From assembly GCF_900963305.1 (NCBI RefSeq), contig NC_042518.1:15762486-15826485 (forward strand): DNA of 64,000 nt. Reading direction: 5' to 3'. A program made the position numbers and the translations under genes. The DNA comes from Echeneis naucrates. Lineage: Eukaryota; Chordata; Actinopteri; Carangiformes; Echeneidae. Of the stretch, positions 38,501 through 53,682 are shown one piece after another (position 1 is the stretch's first letter; the number at the start of each line of letters is the position of its first letter). The notes beneath the pieces were generated by a model. That model did not search any database. It was not told the DNA's origin and saw only the letters and a list, made by a program, of their open reading frames with translations.

Positions 38501-40424
38501 TTGTCCCAGATCCTCTCCACACTCAACAAACCTTGCACATGCATTCATGTTTTCAGTAAGATATTATTTATCTATGACTGTTTTTCATTATTTCAAACAA
38601 GGTGAAATGTTTCTGAAAAGGCATGAATATACAAAGCCTTTTAGAAGCCTCTCACACTTCCTGCCCTCAGCTTGACAACTTACAAATGGTAGCTACAGTT
38701 AAGTTACACCATGATGATGGCCCTCTCTGGCTAATGGGAAATGACCATATCAGAAATGTATAAACTCACCTCCGAATCCTTTGCTGTGCTTCTTGTCCTT
38801 CCCACTTTTTTCTTTATCTCTGTCTTTCTCCTTGTCCTTTTTCTTCTTGCTTTTCTTGCTCTTCTTCTTCTTCTTTGACATGTGTGTGTAGGAATCATCT
38901 ATAACTAGCTCGCCTGCCTCCAGCTCACCCCCGGATGAAGAACTATCATCACCCATAGCTCCTCCATAATGACCTGTTTAATAGACAGCAACACAGAAAA
39001 CGTGTTAATAATAAAAATGTTTCAATTATCAATTACTAGCAGAAAGTCATCTTATTCATAGACTTTCTCTCACTTACAAATTTTACCCCAAGTATACCCA
39101 CTGTATTTGAATGAAACTGTTAATGAATAAAAGATTATTACTGTATCCCCTGGCACATCATTAAGGTTTCTTACCCTCCACCTCCACCTCCTTGCCCACC
39201 ACAGGCAGTGGATCTCGACTCTGCTGTAGCTTCTTTTTGGGTGACTTTGAGAGATGAATCCTGTCTTTCTCTTTGTCTTTCTTCACACCTCCTTTGGACT
39301 GGTGTGGTGTGAATGGGAAATTCTCTCCTTCTTCTTTCTCTGGCGACATGATGAGCTTCATCTTCAGCCCATCGGCCTCCCGTAATGTCAAAGGCTCTTC
39401 TTTGGGCGCTCCACCGTGGAACAGAGATGACTTTGAGGAAGAGGAGGAGTGCTTCTTGGAGGAGGATGATGAGGAAGACACAGGGCGGGGGTGGGAGATG
39501 GAGTGGCTCCCTTTGCTTCCACTGCCGCTGCTGCCCTCACGTTTACGGTCCTTGGAGGAGTGTGAGGAGAAGGAGGGGTATGAAGGTTTTTTGTGTAAGT
39601 GTGGGCTGGGGTCCGAACCTGTGGCCAGAGGAGAAGTGATGGCCTGGAGGAGGCCCATTGCTGTATCTGTTGGGTGGGAAGATGATGGGGAAGAGAGAGG
39701 TGGGGAACGGTCTGCAGACTTGTGCTTTTTCTTGTGGGGAGGTGGGCCTGTACCATCGTGTTCTTGCACAGGGAAGAGAAAGGACCATTTAAAAAAAATG
39801 CATGGTTTATTTTTGTGAATATAAAGATTATCATAATATATTAACATCTCACCTCTGTAATAGTAGTCATCACTATGTTTCTTCTTCTTTTTGTGTGAGT
39901 CACTTCCCAGCATGAAAAGTTCTGAATCCTGATCCAAAATAACATCATTACTTTCTATTGACCAATTCAGACACATTGTTCAAAATAATAAAATATCTGA
40001 TGGCACTATCATTAAAAAGATTTTGTGATATTAAACTAAATGAAATTCAAATAATTTAAAAGGTAACTTACCTTTGGCCGTTTCTTAGAAGACTTTCGCA
40101 CCTGTGCGGCAATCTCCTCCTCTTCTCTGAGCAGATCTTTGTATGACCTCCTCTTCTCTCTTTGGCTGCGACCAGCTACAAGGCCTCTGTCTCCATCCAT
40201 CCCTACATCTAATGTAAAATAAGTCCACATTATAATTCTTAACTCTAGCTTCTCTAGATGTGCAGCTCTTTATGCAAACTGTTATTAAAGTAAGAGGACC
40301 ATGCTGTCGCATCTCTGACTGCACAAAAGCGCTTTTGTTTAAATGCTTAAATAATTGGAACCCTGTAAAACTACAATATGCCATTACCCATTCCTCCTTT
40401 GCTTTTGATCTCCTCAAATGCCAT
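35587..40424 (-). CDS. hmgxb4: HMG-box domain-containing protein 4
   Basis: Nuclear HMG-box protein; mammalian and frog orthologues associate with chromatin and dampen Wnt signalling. Twelve coding exons, phases all consistent, give 598 aa (human about 600): 40,388-40,424; 40,072-40,208; 39,853-39,928; 39,175-39,762; 38,770-38,973; 37,898-38,076; 37,675-37,756; 37,515-37,579; 37,305-37,401; 37,023-37,186; 36,648-36,770; 35,587-35,631. Diagnostic blocks are [56 protein letters not shown], a long Lys-rich nuclear localisation region, the HMG box (about 408-473, [16 protein letters not shown] to [13 protein letters not shown]), [20 protein letters not shown] and the terminal [13 protein letters not shown]. 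The start [13 protein letters not shown] sits in a good context and matches the acidic N terminus of the family. The next gene upstream, ankrd54, is in tandem. Confidence 0.95.
38247..38281. repeat. Perfect 14-bp inverted repeat with 7-nt loop in an hmgxb4 intron
   Basis: The arms GATGAATAATGTAA (38,247-38,260) and TTACATTATTCATC (38,268-38,281) are exact reverse complements. Confidence 0.88.
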
Positions 40425-41151
40425 GGTTGGTCTCCTTTGTCGTTTACTTGTTACAGGATGTCACTGGCAACATGAAGGCAGGATGGCCTGTTCAGTAAAC
40501 ACCTGGGGGGGAGCAATACCGTATTATCACATTAGTAATAATAGGATCAATTATGTCCCCCCAACCCCCAAAAAACAAACAAAAAAAGGCCAGCAGATTG
40601 ACGTAACAAATCAGAAAACATTGCCCTCTGACTTAATTTCTTCCATCTGGTTACTTTAGCAAGACATCAATAAGGGCAACACCTGCATGGGCATGCGGTT
40701 GCGCCAAGTATTCCTGGTTAATACTACACTGAGCGGTCCAACACTGGAGAACTTGGGGAAAAATACGATTTACGTAATATTACCTTATTGGTTAAATTTA
40801 TCACCTACAAAACTGTACAAAATTCCAGCTAAACAAATTCCCGCCTACTTTTGTAAAGCTACACAAACACACCCCCTCGCCATTCACTTGGACTCCTTAG
40901 CTCCCCATCTCCAGCAACTCCGGCTTTCGATCTGTCCCACCGAGTTTGACCACAGCTGGCCGGCGAAGGTAGCTGAGGAAAGCCCGAGGCTTTCGCCTAC
41001 CGCTAGGCCGCGGTCGCATCAAGTGGACAAAAACACCGCGGCTGACATGCATTCAACTCTGTTTATAGCTTCGTCTTCTCTGAGATGATAGCGTGTGTAG
41101 TTTACAAGCACTAAAAGGTGAGGAAATAACGTGTTTATTAAATCTTACTAC

Positions 41152-41193
41152 CTTAACAAGATCTCCAATTTACGCGGGTCCGGTCGCCATCTT
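41152..41193 (-). promoter_or_regulatory. hmgxb4: hmgxb4 non-coding first exon with YY1-type element and tiny uORF
   Basis: Minus strand AAGATGGCG (41,185-41,193) is the classic YY1 element found just downstream of transcription starts. Its ATG opens a six-codon upstream frame ending TAA (41,170-41,190). A donor (GTTAAG then GTAGTA) follows at 41,151. A CCAAT box lies at 41,249-41,253. The true 5' end is not visible. Confidence 0.6.
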
Positions 41194-41344
41194 TTATTAT
41201 CGGCGAAACAATACGTGTCTGTGTAGGGGAGGGGCTTGGTTCATGCAGCCAATCAGCGTGTAGCTCTATTAGCAGTACATCACAAGTTTTTATTATAAAC
41301 AGAAGCCTTAGACAGGTTTTCACAAATATAGCCAAATATATCGA

Positions 41345-41350
41345 TTTATT
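41345..41350 (-). terminator. ankrd54: Candidate ankrd54 poly(A) signal
   Basis: AATAAA on the minus strand, about 670 nt after the ankrd54 stop and about 150 bp before the hmgxb4 first exon. A second copy lies at 41,289-41,294. Confidence 0.45.
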
Positions 41351-42019
41351 GATTTACATCCATCCACAACAGTCAAATCAAACTTTACACCACAGTTGAC
41401 ACACAATATAAGAGAAAGGCAGTGTGATCCAAAGACATTGCTGATAAGAAATAAAAAATTAAAACTGTGAAATAATTTCATGAGAAATGCATCTCATAAT
41501 GACCGCACGGCTTGGCTATCAATGACAGTCAACAAGAGAAGATATCAGCACAGAGATGCAAGTGAGTGACTCACCCTCACCCACACACACACCCTGCATT
41601 GGTCTGGGCTAGCTTCTTTTCCAATAAACTTCCTGTTCTACATGTATTTTGCACTTTGGGGTTTCTTTTTTCTTTCCTCTTAAAAGCTGAGTTTTGATAC
41701 GGTTTTTGTTTGTAAAATCAATGATTATCGACAACACAATAGCATTGGCCTCAGAAATAATGATAATTTCATTAGCATTGTTAGAATATCAGTCAGCAAC
41801 AAGAACACAATCAAAACCTCAGATATGTACATGTAAAATGCTAATAAAATGATCAATCTTATCTTGGTTTGAATAAGGTGTTCAAAAGTTGCACTGAAGT
41901 CATATTTTGTTAGAGTACGAGCAGAAAACCAGGTTACCATGGTTCTGTCTGGTGAAGGCTAGTGCTGCAGGGATGTTCCTTAAAGAAGCAGGACTTCATC
42001 TCTCAAAATTCTTTATCTT

Positions 42020-45505
<3,486 letters not shown>

Positions 45506-45819
45506 ACTTTACCGTGACATACGGAGGCTGTGTTTGTACAGCAGCCGCTACAAACGGTCCGAAAAGGAAATCAAGCCCGTCAGAAATATTAGGAGTCAAC
45601 TTTGGCCGCGGCTTCTCCTGCGTCAGCACCGTCAGGGGCCATTGCACGACGCGTCAGCGCAGACACTCCTTCATTCAATTTTTTTTCCTCTAATTTTTAA
45701 ATATTCAAATAGAAGATTTTTCTTCACACTGCCAAAATGTCCCCTATTTCACGTTTTCCACTTCATCTCGTATCGGTAGTAAAAAACTCGTCCATTGTGC
45801 AGTCAACAGTTCCAGCGCA

Positions 45820-45895
45820 CGGACAGCCAATCAGATTCTCTGTTATTCATTTGTTACGGTCCAATAGGATCAGCCCGGCCAACAAGCCAATCAAA
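45820..45895 (-). promoter_or_regulatory. ankrd54: Triple CCAAT box upstream of ankrd54
   Basis: CCAAT occurs at 45,827-45,831, 45,861-45,865 and 45,887-45,891, about 320-390 bp upstream of the ankrd54 ATG. Spacings of 34 and 26 bp are close to those seen in NF-Y-driven promoters. A function at this gene is inferred from position. Confidence 0.5.
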
Positions 45896-45987
45896 GCGTC
45901 CTCCTGCTGCGCGCATGGGCTTCGCGTATGAAAGGTCATAAAAATGATATTACGATAATAATAATAAAAAAAAAAAAGGAAAAACGT

Positions 45988-45993
45988 TTTATT
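45988..45993 (-). terminator. foxred2: Candidate foxred2 poly(A) signal
   Basis: AATAAA on the minus strand, about 460 nt beyond the foxred2 stop and about 100 bp before the ankrd54 CCAAT cluster. Confidence 0.4.
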
Positions 45994-46452
45994 TTATTTT
46001 GAATGTCTCTTTAATCTGGTACCATCATGTAAAATGTGTAATGCATAATCATTTGGAAACACCCCCCCCCCACCTATATAACTTCATAGAATCTAAATTT
46101 ACATAATATGAAAATGGCACATTATCATGAAAATATTTGGAAGGGAAAGTTGAACTTTTTTTTTTTTTTTAACTTTTGAATAGCTGGATCATTTTACTTA
46201 TTTGGGAGCTCTAAACACTATTTAAAAAAATACTCTTTGGTTAAAATACTAAAAGTGGCAGAAATGTGCAATTGATTATGAGGGGCCTGCAAGAAGAAAA
46301 GCAAACAAAGTTGGAAACCACTGATCTGTAGAACAGGATTCTGTCCAAATGTTTAGTTATGTGGAGGGAATGATTATGGGTGCTGGAGGTAGCAAGTACA
46401 AGGGACGTAGACAGCATCACCGACGCAGTTTTACCACACCTAAGTGACACAA

Positions 46453-49400
46453 TCAGAAGTCAAGTTTCAGCCCTGAAGACATGGAGGCCCCGGCTTGGGC
46501 CAGGTAGCTAGGGAATGCTGCGTCAGTCCCTGATGTTTCTGCATCCTGCTCGGCGGGCATCAACCCAGCATCATGAACATGCTGCCAGGGCTGACTGTCT
46601 TGAGCAACACCCTGCTGCTTCAGGTATCCATCCTGACAGAACAGCGGCGGCTTGCGGTGGGTGAGAGATAAACGGAAACACGATTCTAGAGGAAACACAG
46701 GAAAGGGTGACTGCACTAATCAAGAATCAGTGCCGTAACATGGTGCAACATGTGTACAAGTTTCACGTTTCAATTTCTACAGTTAGAATTGAAATTGAAA
46801 ACTGTAAACTGGAGACTGCAATGATATTTACAAGATATGATCTTGTGTACTAGTCGATGTATAAAAATGGCACTCATGCTACATTATAACTAATATTTTC
46901 TTCTCATTTAGGATTACACTTACATAGCACATCTTTGTTGTTTGTCACCAATAATGTAGTGTATGTTGAAATCATGCTAATTTGTCCATGATGAGGATTT
47001 TGTGTCAAACTATTTCCATGAAGTTTTATAACCCCGCAGCTGGCTGTTTTAACTTTGTTTGCCTGAACCATCTTATTATTTTGTTCAAATTAATTTGCGA
47101 CCAGAATCTGACTTTTTGGCATCTGTTTAATCATGTAACTGCAGATAAACTGCAATGTATTACTTTTTCTGGTTGGGATGTAAAAAGAGTGTAGTTAGGA
47201 TCAAATATAGTCAGACTGCTCTGTCACAGTAAACTATGCAACACGAAAGGGAGCTAGCTAGGGAGTTAGCCACTGAATCACTAGCGAAGGCTAATTGTTA
47301 TATACATTTTTTTTTTCCTTACAGAAAAACAAGAAATTTTAAGAACATACATCTTGATAATTTTATTTGTTATCCCACACAATTTATGAGAATAAAGTTA
47401 AGTATCATTGTGTTAGCAATAAGAAAGGATAACTGGCCCAGCTAAGCATTAAGTGCTGTTGTAACTTTGTAGCATTTTAGGCATATCTTCTAGTTCATTT
47501 GCTATAAAATGCATAACTGTTACACAGTTTGACAATCATTGCTACAAGCTAATGTTTTTTTTTTTTTTTTTTTAAAGTTGTTTCCCCCATCTTCATTGTT
47601 TGTGCAGTTAAAACTCTGTCTTTGTATGGCAGTACAGACTGTAAATGACTGACATATTTGTTGTACCTTTGGGCTTGACAATGTACACCTACTGTTGTAA
47701 TTGCATAAAAATACAATAATACATGGTAATTAAAAAATAAAGAAATCCGTGTGATAGTCATTTGCGACACAAATGCACAAATTTAACCAATTGCTCCTGT
47801 ACTGATTGCTATACAAGCTGTGTTAACCTGTTTGTTTACCTGCATAGAAGGACCGGAGGTCAGTCTGGACACAGTGCTCAAGAAAACGTCGCAGTGGCTG
47901 GATGTGAGACACAGGCGCCTCCCATTCAGTGAGGAAGTCCTCAACAATGTGATGGATTGCTTTGGGTCTTGGTAGAGGCCAGCCAGAGGGACGGAGATTT
48001 ATTTCCTCCTCTAAGATTAAAAAAACGAATTAACAAAGTACTATATCCTTTTATTTACCTTAACAAAAACTTAAAACAGTAGTGATTTTATTCCTAAGAC
48101 ATGTTTACTTTTTTAATGTGAACACAATTATAACTCACCAGTAGGAAGTGTGTCATAAAAATATAAAACAGGGTGCAGAAAGTTGGACTTCCAGGCTTTG
48201 GTCCAGTCTGTTTCTGCCCTGCTTCGCCCCAGGTAGTCTATCTTCTTTTTCCCATACTGCATTACTACAACTATAAGTCCATGTTTGGTCACCTTGTGGC
48301 CCGAGATAGAGGAAAACTGAGGCAAAGCCTGGATCGGAAACTCTTCCAAATATTCACAATGAGAGCTGGCAGTGAAACAGAGAGGAAAGGACAAAGGTAA
48401 ATTAAGCATTTAGTACCAAAAGGGTTTATTATAATTTTTTTTTATTTTTAAAAGGTTGTGGGATTTCAAGCAACACCATTTAGGGATTTTTACTTTTAAA
48501 ATAAAATGCATACACATGGGGAGTAATACTCAAAATAAGCAGTTGCTGCAATTGCAACATTATATCGATTTTGAAATTTGACTGGATTGACAGTCACTGT
48601 TTGGAATTACAAACAATTTACAAGGCAACTAGAAAACCTGTTCCAATCAAAAAAATTTACTGATACACTTATAGTAAAATAGAGAAAAATAACATAACAT
48701 AAAACAGTAACACGGTAGATTCATTTTGCCTTGATAGCTCACTAGGGATTTTACCCCCATTCTGTCACATTAGAGAAAAGGACAGTTTGGACATGTATTG
48801 CCTCTCTCTGACAGGGAACAGATGTCATGAACAAATGAGCATAGCTGGTGATATCAAAATAACATCTTCTTACCCTCGAAGGAGAATGACATCCCCAAGT
48901 ACCTCAAACATTTGGTATGGCCCAGAGGCCTCACCAACCCGCTTCAAGATCCAGGACTGCAGCTGTGTTGTCAACAGCTTCGTCGATGGCCACGGGATAC
49001 TGTGGTAACGGCGTTCAAGTACACGATGTACAGCTCGCACTGTGGCAGAAAATCCATGAGTTTATTAAAAAACAACTTAGTCATATGTTAGATTTGAGAG
49101 CAGCATATGAAGTTCAGTGTTAACATGGCCAAAGGTGGGACAGCTGTGACAGGATGGATGCCGTGAAGGAATTAAGGTCATTTTCTGCAAGCACTGAATG
49201 TCACGGCATAACATTGGACTTTCACCTGTGTAACGGAATCCATGGACAAAGCCGCCAGCAGATGAGCGGTAGTCTCTAGAGTGAGCTGCAGTTCCCAGCA
49301 CAAACAAACCAGGCGTGTTCTTCCCTTCATACCAGGCTGTCACTGCCGGCAGCCTCCCTTTGGCATTGTCGCTGTTTGGTGGGCACGATGAGCTATGGAG

Positions 49401-51371
49401 GTTTTTTTTTTTAAAGAAATGTGAATGCTGACTGAATATAACATAATTTAAAAATATATAGAAATATTACAAAAGCCGCAAAACACCTATCATGTTACAT
49501 AAATCTCTACCCGTCAAATATGCTGAAGTTGAATCGGAATCCGAGGCACTGAATCACACGGTCGTAGGGATTTCGCGTTGGGAAGTTGTCAATGTGATAA
49601 GCCGGCAGTTCTTCTCCAGCCGCATCAGAACTGTTCTTCTTGTCCCGGCTTTGTATGTACTTCTTCAAAGTCAGGTACAGCTTTCCCTTTGTGTCTTTCC
49701 TCTTTCCCCCTGATCTCCTCTTGACCTGTTCCTTTCGCTGAGTGATAACTATTTTCTCCAGACGTGCCTCCACCAACCCATCGAGGGACTTCAGCTGGTA
49801 CGTGTCCAGTAGCTCATTATTAACTGCTCTGAAAAACCAAAACCTCTGGGTCAGTTTGGGGTTAAAACGTTAACTCCAGCGTATAACAGCTGGTAAAGTT
49901 GACGTATGTGAAGCATCAACATTAAACAGTGCTTCCTGTCTAGGGCAACTTCACTATACTTCTGTAGAGGAAAACTGTAGATAACTTAAACAGTTTGGCC
50001 TCAAACCAAACTTAACACTAGCAATTCAAGAGTATACAAAGCATTGTAAAAGTCCAATATTATATAATTACATGTATTAAGCATCATCCAGTTTAAAAAG
50101 GTGACATTTTTCTTTGTTGCCAAACATGGTTTCTAATGATGGTTGCTGTTTGGCAAGAGCTTCAGCCAGAATTGTCTTTATAATACAAAAGTTTAATTAA
50201 CACTGGTGTGCCTTTCCACTGCCCGAGACATGGCAATGTTTCACCTAGACTATTAAGCAAACAGTATAGCAAAAGCAATAGAGAACTATTCAAATAGATC
50301 CTTTAAAATTCAATAGGGTTGTAAAGATACATCCGAAAACCAGTTTAGGAACTAGTGGCATGAATATAAGTACCTGAGATCGCCAACATAATGTGTCTGC
50401 CAGGCTAGGCGAACAGGACTGGAACTTAGCATGTGTACACGACTTGCCCTTCCCAAGATGCTCTGGGCTGTTTCAAAAGCAGAGTTCCCCTTCCCCAGAA
50501 TAAGCACGGCCTGGTCCTTGTAGTCCTCAGGGTTAGTTGAGATGGACTCATAGTCCTCAACCAGCTCAGAACCAACAAACTCTACCTTATGAGGGACCCA
50601 CAAACCTGTGGCCACCAGCAGTACACTAAGGGAGAGAGGACAGACGCACAATAAAATGCGGCTCACAGTCCAAACCAATGTTAAGATCTCACTGATCTCA
50701 CTGTCAGGTTCAGTATGATGCAAAATACCTGCATGTGTAATCTGACTCATGTTGGTCAGTCAGGATGTAGCTCCTTCCAGTGGCAGACTGCATTGCCCTG
50801 ATCCTTCCTACATCCACACCATAGCGGACCCGCAGCCCGAGTTCCTTTACAAACATGGACAGGTAAAGTGGGAAGGCGTCTGCTGGCGGGTAAAACTCAC
50901 TGCTCACTCGTTTGAACAGGAGATCAGGCTTATCGCTCAGCAGCGAGTTCCAGTCGTGGCGCAGGTTGAACTCTCGGTTTTGCCTTCCTGTGTAGATCTT
51001 GTTGATGCTAATGAGCTTTCTGTGCCTGGGATACCTGGACAGCGAACACAGCAGACACAAGGTCAACAGTGATTCAGGGGGGAAAGGCAAGAACAACTTC
51101 CCATTATCTTATGAGATGCTTCCATAAAGTTTTTTTTTTTTTTTTTTTTTTTTTACTTGTTAAAGAAGCTGCCTGGTCCGGAGTTCCTCTCCAAGATGAT
51201 GTAGTCTCTCTTGGCCTTGGAAAGGAAATATCCCATCTGCAGCCCTGCAGGCCCAGCTCCGAGCACACAGTAGTCGAAGTGGCGAGTGCCATTGTGTTGG
51301 TGGTTAGAGGAGCATTTGACACAGCCAGTCAAAAAGATGCAGAAGAGAAAACAAGGAAGGCTCGAATCCAT
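46453..51371 (-). CDS. foxred2: FAD-dependent oxidoreductase domain-containing protein 2 (ERFAD)
   Basis: ER-lumen flavoprotein that in mammals works in ER-associated degradation with SEL1L, OS-9 and ERdj5. Nine coding exons with consistent phases give 684 aa, the human length: 51,157-51,371; 50,729-51,034; 50,374-50,625; 49,511-49,828; 49,226-49,392; 48,874-49,039; 48,139-48,365; 47,840-48,010; 46,453-46,685. A signal peptide is visible ([20 protein letters not shown]). The FAD motif GAGPAG is at 38-43, the NADPH-type motif GKGNSA at 218-223, and the ATG motif at 179-181. Other family blocks are [32 protein letters not shown] and [20 protein letters not shown]. The protein ends SSGLKLDF; the human protein is remembered as ending in a KEEL retrieval signal, so the ending is unusual. 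The first-exon donor lies in a 24-nt A tract. An acceptor just before the ATG (TCCTGCAG) implies a non-coding 5' exon. Confidence 0.94.
51131..51154. repeat. Poly-T tract abutting a foxred2 donor
   Basis: A run of 24 T on the plus strand, which is the A tract directly after the exon-1 donor on the foxred2 strand. Confidence 0.9.
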
Positions 51372-51379
51372 TACCTGCA

Positions 51380-52200
51380 GGAAAAAAAAAAAAGAAAAAC
51401 TGTGAAATCAAATCACAGCAATAATTATAACTCATTAAATAAGGCATCTGAAAGTTGGGTGGTGAAAAACTAAGATCATTTTCCGTTGTTTGCAAATGGT
51501 CTTTAATGGGCCTACAGCTTTCTCTCTAACGTGTTATTTATTTAGTCCACGGTCAGGTCCAGCCCAGATTTATCTCCACATCAGCCCGGCTCCTTGCGCT
51601 GCTACAGCGACGCTTGGGCGAGCTGAAGCCGGTGGAAGCAGCAGCGGACCCGGGCTGGCTGAATAAGACGCCCGGCTCTTCCTCCGCACCCCAGCCGCTG
51701 TTATATCACCGAGCTGGGGATACGGGCCGCTCATCCAGGCGGTCAAAGCAGGTCTTCATAACATGCGTTACCTTTCACATCCGGCGGTCCCTCCCGACCA
51801 GCATCCGTAGTTTAGTGTTTATCAGACATGTCGAGATGGCTACACGCTTCCAGTGGTGCATTTTAATGCATGTAGCCTGCGTGCTAACACTGCAGCAGCT
51901 GCACAGCCCTCTTCCCCCTCTGTGGGGCCAATGGAGGGCTGTCTGCATGAAGGGGCGTGCTCAGGGAGGGAGGATGACACACATCCCTGTCTGAGCAGGT
52001 CGGCAGGGTGGGCCTGCCACATTTCACTTATGCCGAGACTCCCCCCAAGCAGAGTTATAAAAACATCTGATGTGCGCCTCTCCAGAAGGAAACTAAATGG
52101 CATCTGTGCTTTCTTCTTGGCAAACAAAAAAACAAAACTATTATTATTATTGATATTGAATGTTGAATGAAATGGGGGGACATCAGCAAAGTTTCAGTGC
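51380..52200. other. foxred2 5' region, no further gene
   Basis: A GC-richer patch at about 51,550-51,790 is the likely foxred2 promoter and non-coding first exon. No other coding exon is seen. An (ATT)n-like patch lies near 52.14 kb. Confidence 0.45.
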
Positions 52201-52229
52201 AGGAGTTTATTGGGTTTTAAGTGCTTCAT

Positions 52230-52680
52230 CTATTAAACAAGTACGGGAGACCATATAAGAAAGTGGAACCAAAGTGTTGCTTAGATGCGTGAATGTTTTT
52301 GGAACAGGGACATGGGTAAAACAGGAAGGTGAAGACCCATAAGTCACGCTGAAGGCTAGTACTGGTGAGTTGGGCTTGTTTTAGCCAGTGCAGGTCAATA
52401 AGGGGCAGAGTGGCATCGTCTTCATGGCTGATAGAAACCCTGGTGAAATTTTGCATTGTGGATTATTCCCAAAGGTTTCACTGTGTAATAAGACCAGCCT
52501 GAAGATAAGTGCAATAGTCAAGGTGAGGGATCATCAACGCCTGAACCAATAACCGGCTGGTGCACTGAGTCAGGTGAGGCCCAGTTTTCCCTGATGTTGT
52601 ATAGAGCAAAGTGAAAGGACCATGACGTGGGTCAGGTGGTCACCGAATACGACATCCGAGTGCACACAGACACTCAAACA
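52230..52680 (-). mobile_element. Rex1/L2-like LINE remnant (C-terminal reverse-transcriptase end)
   Basis: On the minus strand the frames read MIPHLDYCTYLQAGLITQ and further along ATLPLIDLHWLK. These are the LDYCNAL-x-GL and ITPxLxxLHWLP blocks that end L2/Rex1 open frames. The preceding part (around 52,560-52,660) matches the usual YNIRxIxPxLT section poorly. Stops and frame changes show it is a dead copy. Confidence 0.7.
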
Positions 52681-53416
52681 AGAGGACAAAACACACACTA
52701 AGAGCAGGAGTTTAAATCAATCCTTGTACTGGAATTTCACTTTAAAGCCTTACTTGACTGAAAGATGAAGTGATACATTGTTGTTCCTGCTGTACCTCAT
52801 ACTGGAGTCTATGTATTTCAAAGCTTGTGAATCTGTGTGGTTTTATTTGTCCTGCTTCTTCTATCTTATATAACATATCTATTTATATTTTATTTTACTC
52901 ATGTAGAAATCCTCCTGCTCAGAACTTTGTAGTTGCAGTTTTCCACATCTTGTGTAAAGTGTAGAAAATATTCAGATTTTTCTGTGAAGTAAAAGCAAAG
53001 CTATTAAGCTCTAAACATACTCCATTAAGAGTGTTAGTGTAAAAATATAAAAAGTAGCCAAATGTACTGTAGTACTGTAAGTAATGGTAAAGTATCCAAT
53101 GAGGGTTAGGAGCCTGTCTATGTGGGGCTAGTAGTTTTATAAGTACTTTGTAAGTGACTGATGTGACAATAAATAATGTATGAACTGAAAAGTCACTATC
53201 AAGAAATAGATGAAATGGCCTAAAATGTTAGAATCATTTACACTGAAAAATGTAAACTATTATAGACTAAGGCACAGCGTCTGAGTTGATGTAAGACTTG
53301 GTCACATGTCTGCAGTCAGCATGAAGTTACTGTGACTGGCCTGGATTCCTGCCCTGTCATGTTTTCTGTTTTTTTCTCATTGCATCGTCATGTTAAGCTC
53401 CAGCAGTGTGAGAATG

Positions 53417-53451
53417 TGAGTCAGCACTCACACTTCCCATTTGACTCAGCA
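53417..53451 (+). promoter_or_regulatory. hmox1: Paired NRF2/BACH1 (ARE/MARE-type) sites of hmox1
   Basis: TGAGTCAGCA at 53,417-53,426 and TGACTCAGCA at 53,442-53,451 both match the NF-E2/NRF2-small Maf core TGA[C/G]TCAGCA, with starts 25 bp apart. They lie just upstream of the hmox1 TATA box. Mammalian HMOX1 is controlled by clustered sites of this kind, repressed by BACH1 and induced by NRF2 and haem. The function here is inferred from motif and position. Confidence 0.75.
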
Positions 53452-53469
53452 GCCATAAGATCACAGCCC

Positions 53470-53477
53470 TATAAAAG
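53470..53477 (+). promoter_or_regulatory. hmox1: hmox1 TATA box
   Basis: TATAAAAG lies about 20 bp after the second stress-response site. Transcription would start near 53,500. The non-coding first exon would then run to the donor at 53,585 (CTCAG then GTAAAT). Confidence 0.75.
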
Positions 53478-53682
53478 AGGCCAGGCAGAAGTGAAGGACA
53501 ACAGCGGACTGATCACCGAGGAAGTGACAACTCTTCAGACGGACTTCAACCCGCACACAGGCAAAAGCCTTTATCGTTATCTCAGGTAAATATTGCATGT
53601 TGAATTCACTGTTATCTATCTTTCCATTGATATTGAAGGTCTTTAATTGAACCAAATCAACTATTTATTACAGCCTGCACAA

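Noticed and set aside
39273-39818. 181-codon plus-strand open frame rich in Glu
   Set aside because: Antisense of the Ser/Lys-rich hmgxb4 exon.
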